From Streptomyces griseus (GTDB lineage Bacteria > Bdellovibrionota > Bdellovibrionia > Bdellovibrionales > Bdellovibrionaceae): a stretch of 39,148 nucleotides of DNA. Under the pieces are notes generated by a model. It saw only the letters and a program-made list of their open reading frames with translations, did not search any database and had not been told where the DNA came from. The stretch lies in NCBI GenBank assembly GCA_943330705.2, contig CALQIT020000019.1, forward strand, positions 1 to 39,148, read 5' to 3'. The position numbers were made by a program, and so were the translations under genes. Positions 33,647 to 39,148 of this stretch are shown piece by piece (within the stretch, counting starts at the first letter, position 1; each line of letters starts with the position of its first letter).

Positions 33647-34066
33647 TTAGAAATCAATTTTTTTGCGACCGCTCTTTTTATCCTTGTGGATTCGCTTGCC
33701 ATCCAGACGCTTGCGCTTTGAAGACTTTGTTGGTTTGGTCTTAATTCTTTTTCTTTCAACACGAAGAGATTCGCGAATCAGGGCCTCTAACTTTTCGATG
33801 CAGCGGTTTTTATTTGCCGGCTGGTCTCTGGATTCGTCACTGGTCATCAACAGATCACCATCTTGAGTCAGGCGGGACCCCAACTTTGCGAATAACAAAC
33901 TACGAACGGGATCGACCAATCTCGAGGCGTTTAAATTCCAGCGCATGACCGCCTTTGAGTTCACTTTATTAACATTTTGCCCGCCAACGCCAGAGCTGCG
34001 AACAAACTCAAAGTCCAATTCAGATACTATAACTGCCACAACAGCATCGATATTGATATAGCCCAT
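33647..34066 (-). CDS. arfB: Peptidyl-tRNA hydrolase ArfB-like ribosome rescue factor
   Basis: The 139-residue protein has the class-I release-factor motif GGQ at residues 28-30 in SSGVGGQNVNKVNSKA, and a Lys/Arg-rich C-terminal tail (KTKPTKSSKRKRLDGKRIHKDKK) that in ArfB/YaeJ inserts into the mRNA channel of stalled ribosomes. It hydrolyses peptidyl-tRNA on non-stop complexes. The frame is open to a TTG at 34117, but the ATG at 34066 gives the normal ArfB length; no strong ribosome binding site is seen. It lies upstream of the xdhA promoter region on the same strand and is divergent from the glutaredoxin gene. Confidence 0.92.
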   Translation of the reverse strand: MGYINIDAVVAVIVSELDFEFVRSSGVGGQNVNKVNSKAVMRWNLNASRLVDPVRSLLFAKLGSRLTQDGDLLMTSDESRDQPANKNRCIEKLEALIRESLRVERKRIKTKPTKSSKRKRLDGKRIHKDKKSGRKKIDF

Positions 34067-34175
34067 ATATAATTCATGCTTATTGACAGAACTGCCGGAG
34101 TCAATAGCTGCCTGCAATCAATGGCCCCCTTGCCTTTTAGCATCCGGCGAAATAAACTGTCCAGCAGGAGACCCC

Positions 34176-34427
34176 ATGGCAAAAGTTATCATGTACACTC
34201 GAGTTCCTTGCCCCTATTGTGTCAGCGCTAAACGGCTATTTTCAGCCAAGGGTATTCAAATTGAAGAAATTGATCTAACCAATGATTGGGACCAACTCGA
34301 CGCGATCAAAGAAAAAACCGGCTGGCAAACCGTGCCAATTATTCTGATCGACGGAAAACTTATTGGGGGCTATGACGATTTAAAGGCCTTGGATCAAGCT
34401 GGTCGTTTAGACATTCTCTTAAAGTAG
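34176..34427 (+). CDS. Glutaredoxin (Grx3-like, CPYC)
   Basis: An 83-residue dithiol glutaredoxin with the active site C12-PY-C15, the TVP segment (WQTVPIILIDGK) and GGYDDLKAL for glutathione binding. It reduces protein disulfides and glutathione-mixed disulfides in the cytosol. The frame begins 93 bases earlier, but the ATG at 34176 has an ideal AGGAG with five-base spacing. The 7-bp inverted repeat TATTGAC/GTCAATA (34081-34106) lies within its upstream region and the start region of arfB. Confidence 0.94.
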   Translation: MAKVIMYTRVPCPYCVSAKRLFSAKGIQIEEIDLTNDWDQLDAIKEKTGWQTVPIILIDGKLIGGYDDLKALDQAGRLDILLK

Positions 34428-34558
34428 CCTACGAACGAGCCCACTACCAAATGACTTACCCTATAGCCAATTCTATTGACCCCTGAAAAATCTTTGCCCA
34501 TCCTTGAAGCGTGCGGACCAGAAAAGAATCCAACCAACATCTAACTTTGGAGGCCCCA

Positions 34559-35047
34559 ATGTCCTATACTTTGCGTCTTAGCCTTACTTTCTGCTTTGTT
34601 CTCAGCCTGGGCTTTTCAGCCAACGCCGCTGATTTCTTTCTTAACTTGGGCGAAAGCATCCATTTGGGATCGAATGTTGTTTACTGCGGACAAAATACGG
34701 GGCTGCCCTCGTGCCAAGAATCCTGTGAACACTTTGATAATGCTGCTGGCGTTTGCAAATACCAAAGTCGCTGTGAAATTGCTGGCACCTGTATGATTAA
34801 GACTTCTTGCGATAAGTGGAATCAGTTTGATCAAATCTGCCAGTCAGAGCAAACCGACTATTTATGCCGTAATCATTTTAACTGCTCTGAAACTTGCGAG
34901 CATTTTGATAGCTTCAAAGGGGCTTGCCTTTACAAATCAAAATGCGAACTTTTAGCAAACAGTTGTTTTCGAAAAACCACCTGCGAACGTTTTGATACGT
35001 TCGATAGCAAATGCCTCAGCGAACGCCGGGAACTGAACTGCCCTTAA
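34559..35047 (+). CDS. Secreted Cys-rich protein with duplicated module
   Basis: The 162-residue product has a signal peptide (about residues 1-23, cut after ANA) and 18 or so cysteines. The mature chain contains a duplicated unit: SCEHFDNAAGVCKYQSRCE and TCEHFDSFKGACLYKSKCE, followed by related units with SCDKWNQFDQIC and TCERFDTFDSKC. Each unit has the pattern C-[ED]-x-[FW]-[DN]-x-F-x-x-x-C. It is probably disulfide-stabilised and periplasmic or surface-located. No known family recognised. The start has GGAGG five bases upstream. It is not obviously related to the other Cys-rich gene in the window beyond cysteine content. Confidence 0.8.
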   Translation: MSYTLRLSLTFCFVLSLGFSANAADFFLNLGESIHLGSNVVYCGQNTGLPSCQESCEHFDNAAGVCKYQSRCEIAGTCMIKTSCDKWNQFDQICQSEQTDYLCRNHFNCSETCEHFDSFKGACLYKSKCELLANSCFRKTTCERFDTFDSKCLSERRELNCP

Positions 35048-35089
35048 GGCAGACGGAGGCTCATCTCTTTGGGTGCACACGCAAAAGAC

Positions 35090-36181
35090 CTACTCGCGCA
35101 AATCAGTCCGCTCGGTCATTTCAACCGGAACTGAAAAAAAGTGCTGCACTGCCAATTCAATTTCATCCATTGTTTTGGCTTTGCTAACCCGAGAAAATAG
35201 AGTGTGACCAAACAAAAGCCAAACGCAAGTCGTGCGAATATGAAATCGCAGCTTGCGGATCGCTAGATCTTCGGTGAAGTAAACTTTCATGTACAAAATT
35301 AAACGCAGCAAAGACCGCCCATACTCAGCGCCTTCTTCGATTGCGGTAATCGGAACCTTACGTAAATCACCATTGGAGTCCCGCACTAAATCAGAATCTG
35401 GCGGAGCAAAACCCAATCGTTCCCCGAGCTGCCACATCATCCAAGGTCGCGCCGCCAACGCCCGACCCGCCATCGTTAGGTCACAGCTTGTCTCTTTCAT
35501 CATCTGCAAAACATCGTCAGCCGTCTGAATATCGCCATTGCCAATAACTGGAATTGAAATGACTTCTTTTAAGCGGGCAATCTGCGTCCAGTCGGCCTTG
35601 CCCCGGCGTTTTTGCTCTGCCGAGCGCGGGTGCAACGAAATCCAACTTGCCCCTGCTTTTTCCAAGCCGCCAACAAATCGTGAAAGAAACTCGAAGTCCC
35701 CCTGCTTTCCCGCCCTTAATTTAACCGACACTGGCACCTGCGAGTTTCGCACCGTCATGCGCACAACTTCGGCCGCATAATCCGGGTCACCCATGAGCGC
35801 AACCCCGTAGTTGTGCCGCAAAGCCTTTTGCACCGGACATCCCATGTTGATATCAATACCCTCGGCCCCCCACTCCACCAGCTTTTTTACACTTTGAGCA
35901 ATAAAGAGCTCTTCGTTGCCTAAAATCTGCGGAACCAACCCAACCTCTCGGTCCGAGCGCATGGCCTCTGGAGTCTTTGCCAAATCTTCGCGGGGTATCT
36001 TCCATGAATTAAGCATTTCTGTCGGCCAAATCGTAAAGGCGTCCGCCGGAAAATAGTCCCGAACGACAAGGCGCAAGGCCACATGGGACAGGCCGACCAT
36101 CGGCGCCAGGCACAGGGGAAAATTAACCTTCCCATTCAAAATAGAGCCCGCTTTGGAAGCTGGATGTCGAACTTCAATCAT
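35090..36181 (-). CDS. tRNA-dihydrouridine synthase family protein (second copy)
   Basis: The 363-residue protein is a Dus-family FMN TIM-barrel enzyme: LCLAPMVGLSHVALRLVV, catalytic Cys115 in DINMGCPVQKALRHNYGVALM, SVKLRAGK, SLHPRSAEQKRRGKADW and IGNGDIQTADDVLQMM...MAGRALAARPW. It reduces uridines in tRNA, but is unlike the dusC-type gene at 21.6 kb; the subtype (DusA, DusB or another) is not certain, and the C-terminal region is longer than in DusC. No strong ribosome binding site precedes the ATG. It is divergent from purK, with 53 bp between them. Confidence 0.9.
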   Translation of the reverse strand: MIEVRHPASKAGSILNGKVNFPLCLAPMVGLSHVALRLVVRDYFPADAFTIWPTEMLNSWKIPREDLAKTPEAMRSDREVGLVPQILGNEELFIAQSVKKLVEWGAEGIDINMGCPVQKALRHNYGVALMGDPDYAAEVVRMTVRNSQVPVSVKLRAGKQGDFEFLSRFVGGLEKAGASWISLHPRSAEQKRRGKADWTQIARLKEVISIPVIGNGDIQTADDVLQMMKETSCDLTMAGRALAARPWMMWQLGERLGFAPPDSDLVRDSNGDLRKVPITAIEEGAEYGRSLLRLILYMKVYFTEDLAIRKLRFHIRTTCVWLLFGHTLFSRVSKAKTMDEIELAVQHFFSVPVEMTERTDLRE

Positions 36182-36234
36182 CCGCTTGGTTTAACCTTTC
36201 ATTTGCAACTTGAAAAGCATACTCTTTGCGCAGG

Positions 36235-37353
36235 ATGAATAATTCAAACAAATCACTTCAACTGGGCATCCTCGGCGGCGGACAGCTAGCCCAAATGCTG
36301 ACTTTGGCGGCGCCTCCCTTGGGTTTGCAGGCACATATTCTTTCGACGTCTAGCCAAGACCCCGCCGCAGTGATTTGCCCCAACTGGGTCGCAGGAGACC
36401 CTAGCGACTTCGAATCGGTATTCCGTTTCAGCAAAAAAAAAGATCTGCTAACTTTTGAAAGCGAATTTGTAAACACCGATCCCTTGCTTGAACTTGAAGC
36501 TAAGACCTCGGCCTATATCTTTCCCAGGCCCCATTTAATGAAGCTTTTTCAGTATCGCAGCTCGCAAAAGGCGACGCTTGAAAGCTTTAATATTCCAACG
36601 GCAAAATACATAGACATCAAGGCCCACGCAGATCTCAACAAAGCCTGGGAAAAATTCGATAAAAGATTTGTTCTGAAAAAGGTATTCGGAGGCTACGATG
36701 GAAATGGCACTTCGTATGTGCGATCTCCTCGCGGGCTGGTTTTGGCCGATCAAGCTCTTGTTTCGCAGCATTTTATTGCCGAAGAGCTGATCGCCTTTCA
36801 AAGGGAGCTTGCAGTTGTCTTTGTGCGAAGTCGCGATGGCTCGTGTATTCATTTACCATTGGTTGAGTCCAAGCAGATTCATTCACGCTGCGACTGGATC
36901 TTGGGTCCGGTTGAACATCCGGCCTTTCCGACTTTAAAAAAAGCGATCCAAAGAATGTTAGACAAGCTTAATTATGTGGGGTGCATTGCCTTTGAGCTTT
37001 TTGCCGATAAAAAAACTTTATTGGTTAATGAAATAGCCCCGCGGGTTCACAACTCAGGCCACTACTCCCAAGAAGCGCTGCTGCAGAATCAGTTTGATTT
37101 GCATTTGATGGCGGGCTTGGGAATGGATCTGCAGCCACCACAAAAAATCAGCAAATCATTTGTCATGATAAACCTAGTGGGTCAGTCCCGAGCACCTTTG
37201 AATATTCCCAATAAACTATCGGGAAAGGTGCATCTTTATGGCAAAGCTGAAAACCGACCCGGTCGAAAAATGGGACATATCAATTACGTGGGGGATAATA
37301 CTAAGGATCTTCTAAAAAAGGCCATTGCAGAAAGAAAGCGATTTCGTTTATGA
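36235..37353 (+). CDS. purK: N5-carboxyaminoimidazole ribonucleotide synthase
   Basis: An ATP-grasp enzyme that carboxylates aminoimidazole ribonucleotide with bicarbonate in de novo purine synthesis. The 372-residue product has the opening LGILGGGQLAQMLTLAA, TFESEFVNTD, the FVLKKVFGGYDGNGTSYV grasp segment, ELIAFQRELAVVF and VNEIAPRVHNSGHYS near the C-terminus. The frame begins at a TTG at 36226, but the ATG at 36235 is used here. Its stop overlaps the purE start (ATGA), so the two act as a coupled pair whose product is passed to PurE. Confidence 0.95.
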   Translation: MNNSNKSLQLGILGGGQLAQMLTLAAPPLGLQAHILSTSSQDPAAVICPNWVAGDPSDFESVFRFSKKKDLLTFESEFVNTDPLLELEAKTSAYIFPRPHLMKLFQYRSSQKATLESFNIPTAKYIDIKAHADLNKAWEKFDKRFVLKKVFGGYDGNGTSYVRSPRGLVLADQALVSQHFIAEELIAFQRELAVVFVRSRDGSCIHLPLVESKQIHSRCDWILGPVEHPAFPTLKKAIQRMLDKLNYVGCIAFELFADKKTLLVNEIAPRVHNSGHYSQEALLQNQFDLHLMAGLGMDLQPPQKISKSFVMINLVGQSRAPLNIPNKLSGKVHLYGKAENRPGRKMGHINYVGDNTKDLLKKAIAERKRFRL

Positions 37354-37889
37354 AAAAAAAGGTTGCGATTATCATGGGTAGCAAAACCGACTTTGCAATT
37401 ATGAACGAGGCCTCCTTGACCCTAAAAGAGCTTGGCGTTGGCAGTCATGTTCAGATTGTTTCCGCCCATCGCACGCCAGAAAAAATGGTTTCGTTTGCAA
37501 AAGCAGCACGCAGCAAGGGTTATCAGGTCATTATCGCCGGAGCCGGAGGGGCCGCCCATCTTCCAGGCATGGTGGCCTCGTTGACCACCCTGCCGGTGAT
37601 TGGTGTTCCTATTCAGATTGGCGGGCTGAACGGCCTTGATGCCCTTTTAAGCATAGCCCAAATGCCAAAGGGAATTCCGGTTGCAACGGTGGCCGTTAAT
37701 AACGCTGTCAATGCGGGACTGTTAGCCGCTCGGATTCTATCTTTGCATGATGACAAACTAACCGCCGACCTTCTAAATTACCAAAAAAGTCAGCGTACCA
37801 AGGTCACAGAAATGAATAAGGAAATTCGCACACTGGCGCAAAGCAAAAAAGTAGCTCGGCCTTCGCTCAAGAAAAGGAAACCTTTATGA
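37350..37889 (+). CDS. purE: N5-carboxyaminoimidazole ribonucleotide mutase
   Basis: The enzyme moves the carboxyl group from N5-CAIR to CAIR. The 179-residue product has IIMGSKTDFAIMNEA, VSAHRTPEKMVSFA, VIIAGAGGAAHLPGMVAS, VIGVPIQ and GLNGLDALLSIAQMPKGIPVATVAVNNAVNAGLLAARIL, the whole class-I PurE pattern. A basic C-terminal tail of about 20 residues (KKVARPSLKKRKPL) is longer than in the usual 160-170-residue enzyme. It overlaps both purK and the following lipoprotein gene by 4 bp. Confidence 0.95.
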   Translation: MKKKVAIIMGSKTDFAIMNEASLTLKELGVGSHVQIVSAHRTPEKMVSFAKAARSKGYQVIIAGAGGAAHLPGMVASLTTLPVIGVPIQIGGLNGLDALLSIAQMPKGIPVATVAVNNAVNAGLLAARILSLHDDKLTADLLNYQKSQRTKVTEMNKEIRTLAQSKKVARPSLKKRKPL

Positions 37890-38332
37890 AAAAAATTATC
37901 CTTGCTCTATCTTCCTCTTTTATTTTGATCTCTTGTGGAAACAAGCCGGAAGTGAATTCAAATAGTGTCGATGAAAATGGTCATTGCACGGCTCGTATGG
38001 TGATGGACTACAACGGCATTGTAGAACATACAGTCGGACTTAAAAATTCACTGGCCGCAGATCCTATGGTTGAAAAAAATGTTAAAATAGCAGCGCTAAA
38101 ACTAAATCTAAGTTGCAAAGATTTCTTTCTCAATCGCAAAGATGCTGTGTGCTCGGCCCGAACCTATGACACCGGGACCGCTGTTACCGCGATTGAGGTC
38201 TCAGCAAAAGAATTGAAAGCAAATTGCGAGCCCCCTGCTGTCATTAGCAAAAAAGTGGGGCAAGGAAAGCCTGTGGGCGAAGTCAAATATGACGGCCAGG
38301 AAAAGCTGACGATGATCGACGTTTTAGAATAG
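37886..38332 (+). CDS. Small lipoprotein coupled to purE
   Basis: The 148-residue product has a lipoprotein signal peptide ending LISC (Cys17). The mature part holds further cysteines (in GHCTARM, LSCKDFF, AVCSART and KANCEPP) that may pair as disulfides. I recognise no family. The start overlaps the purE stop (ATGA) and has AAGGA upstream, so it is co-expressed with purine biosynthesis genes, although its location is extracytoplasmic. The last 50 bp overlap the convergent DUF6580-like gene. Confidence 0.82.
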   Translation: MKKIILALSSSFILISCGNKPEVNSNSVDENGHCTARMVMDYNGIVEHTVGLKNSLAADPMVEKNVKIAALKLNLSCKDFFLNRKDAVCSARTYDTGTAVTAIEVSAKELKANCEPPAVISKKVGQGKPVGEVKYDGQEKLTMIDVLE

Positions 38333-38831
38333 ATACCCGCTGCGCCAGTTGATAAATTCCAAAAACGATTCCGGCGAACATCAAGTCGCCAAACAACTGA
38401 GTTTGAAAAAATGGAATTGCCATTACAAAACAGCGAAGCAGACCTTCTGTATTTACCGGATAAAGGCCGCTGGAAAACCAAACCCCTAAATTGGTAATCA
38501 GAAAAAAACTGAAACTTGAAAGAAACGAGGTGCCGATCAGTTTGCGCCAGCTCCATCGTTTCAAACACCAATGGCCCAAGGCAACTGACAGTGCAACCGA
38601 TGCATAAACGTAGATCATCGAGTTATGGAAGCCGATAATTAGGTCACTTAAAACAAGGACCACCAACGGCGCCAAAAAACCCAACCAACGCATGCCAAAA
38701 TGCGATCCAGCCAACAGCGCAATTGCACCCAAGGCTGTGCTATTCGGAGGATGTGGCAAAAAGCGAGACAGCAGACCAAAACCAATAAGGCCCAAAAAAA
38801 GCTTGACTTGCTCTGTAGTATTTTCACGCAT
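38283..38831 (-). CDS. DUF6580-like polytopic membrane protein
   Basis: The 182-residue protein has about five to six hydrophobic helices and the segments LPHPPNSTALGAIALLAGSHFG, LVLSDLIIGFHNSM, FLITNLGVWFSSGLYP and GLLRCFVMAIPFFQTQLFGDLMFAG, matching the DUF6580 family, which has been annotated as a putative transport protein. The early Pro/Asn and Asp residues within membrane segments suggest a substrate path, but none is known. No strong ribosome binding site is seen. Its C-terminus overlaps the lipoprotein gene by 50 bp on the opposite strand. Confidence 0.85.
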   Translation of the reverse strand: MRENTTEQVKLFLGLIGFGLLSRFLPHPPNSTALGAIALLAGSHFGMRWLGFLAPLVVLVLSDLIIGFHNSMIYVYASVALSVALGHWCLKRWSWRKLIGTSFLSSFSFFLITNLGVWFSSGLYPVNTEGLLRCFVMAIPFFQTQLFGDLMFAGIVFGIYQLAQRVSILKRRSSSAFPGRHI

Positions 38832-38983
38832 TGAGACCTCTTTCGAAGCGCTAGTTTCACATTTACAATGCGAAAAGTCAATCTGAGATGAGCTGAGTGT
38901 TTTCGAACCTCCAGATCTATTTCATTCAATTGACTTTTTACCCGCGCCAAAAGATACCTTTGCTAACCTGCGATGGGGTGTTT

Positions 38984-39148
38984 ATGCGTTTGATTTTGTT
39001 ACCCATTTCTTTTGTTTGCCTAAGCTTCGTTAGCTCGGTGCTACTGAGCTCTTGTAACAAGTCTGAAACCATTGTTTCTGATGGCAGAAAAGATCCATTT
39101 ATCCCCAAGCCCGATACGAAACCAGTCGGCACCACAACAACTTTACCA
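38984..39148 (+). CDS. Lipoprotein, N-terminal part cut by window end
   Basis: The ATG at 38984 is preceded by GGGGTG and opens a frame running to the window edge (55 codons). The product starts with a hydrophobic stretch and a lipobox LLSSC with Cys24, then a polar, Pro/Thr-rich linker (SDGRKDPFIPKPDTKPVGTTTTLP). The functional domain lies beyond the window. It is divergent from the DUF6580-like gene. Confidence 0.7.
   Translation, partial: MRLILLPISFVCLSFVSSVLLSSCNKSETIVSDGRKDPFIPKPDTKPVGTTTTLP

Noticed and set aside
34081-34106. Operator shared by the glutaredoxin gene and xdhA (TTGAC/GTCAA half-sites)
   Set aside because: The half-sites match but the spacing is 12 nt here and 4 nt at xdhA, so the same dimeric regulator is unlikely; no -10 box fits.

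Overview
The window looks like ordinary chromosome of a Gram-negative bacterium of moderate GC content, most likely Bdellovibrionota or a relative. This is inferred from the mix of genes: secreted and lipid-anchored proteins with 'FQNC'-type lipoboxes, a SWIB protein with a histone-like Lys/Ala tail, AgmX/TonB-C-like and PTPS-related proteins, and small Cys-rich exported proteins. No single gene fixes the taxon. No rRNA, tRNA, CRISPR array, transposase or phage module was recognised.

Left part (1-10.6 kb): a three-heme lipoprotein faces ahcY tail to tail; then come map, a SWIB/H1-like chromatin protein, a J-domain protein with an odd repeat-bearing leader, the ribosome-associated ATPase EttA, and a tight parA / unknown / bolA operon. 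A secreted Cys-rich protein is translationally coupled to a 2-oxoglutarate oxygenase that appears to carry a C-terminal TonB/AgmX-like domain. A PTPS-related GT-C-like membrane protein follows at 10.7-12.8 kb.

Middle (12.8-22.6 kb): a HepT/MntA (HEPN-MNT, type VII) toxin-antitoxin pair sits just downstream of a UvrD/Rep helicase and a zinc-ribbon protein. Then come fumC with an unknown partner gene, a secreted subtilisin with a clear terminator, an SDR oxidoreductase, an EVE-domain protein and dusC.

The centrepiece (22.7-33.6 kb, minus strand) is a nine-gene purine-catabolism operon transcribed from a candidate promoter near 33.55 kb: xdhA-xdhB-xdhC-puuD-allB-alc-uraD-hiuH and a CitE/HpcH-superfamily enzyme. 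Together they can take hypoxanthine/xanthine to urate (Xdh), urate to 5-hydroxyisourate (membrane PuuD with a cytochrome c tail), then OHCU, allantoin, allantoate, and ureidoglycolate plus urea. No ureidoglycolate lyase or urease is present; the last gene is a candidate for handling the C2 product. xdhC carries four in-frame 30-bp palindromic units, and the xdhA upstream region has three perfect 11-bp iterons and a palindrome over the -35 box.

Right part (33.6-39.1 kb): arfB (ribosome rescue), a glutaredoxin, a second Cys-rich secreted protein, a second Dus enzyme, the purK-purE pair coupled to a small lipoprotein, a DUF6580-like membrane protein and the start of another lipoprotein cut by the window edge. 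De novo purine synthesis (purKE) therefore lies a few kb from purine breakdown.
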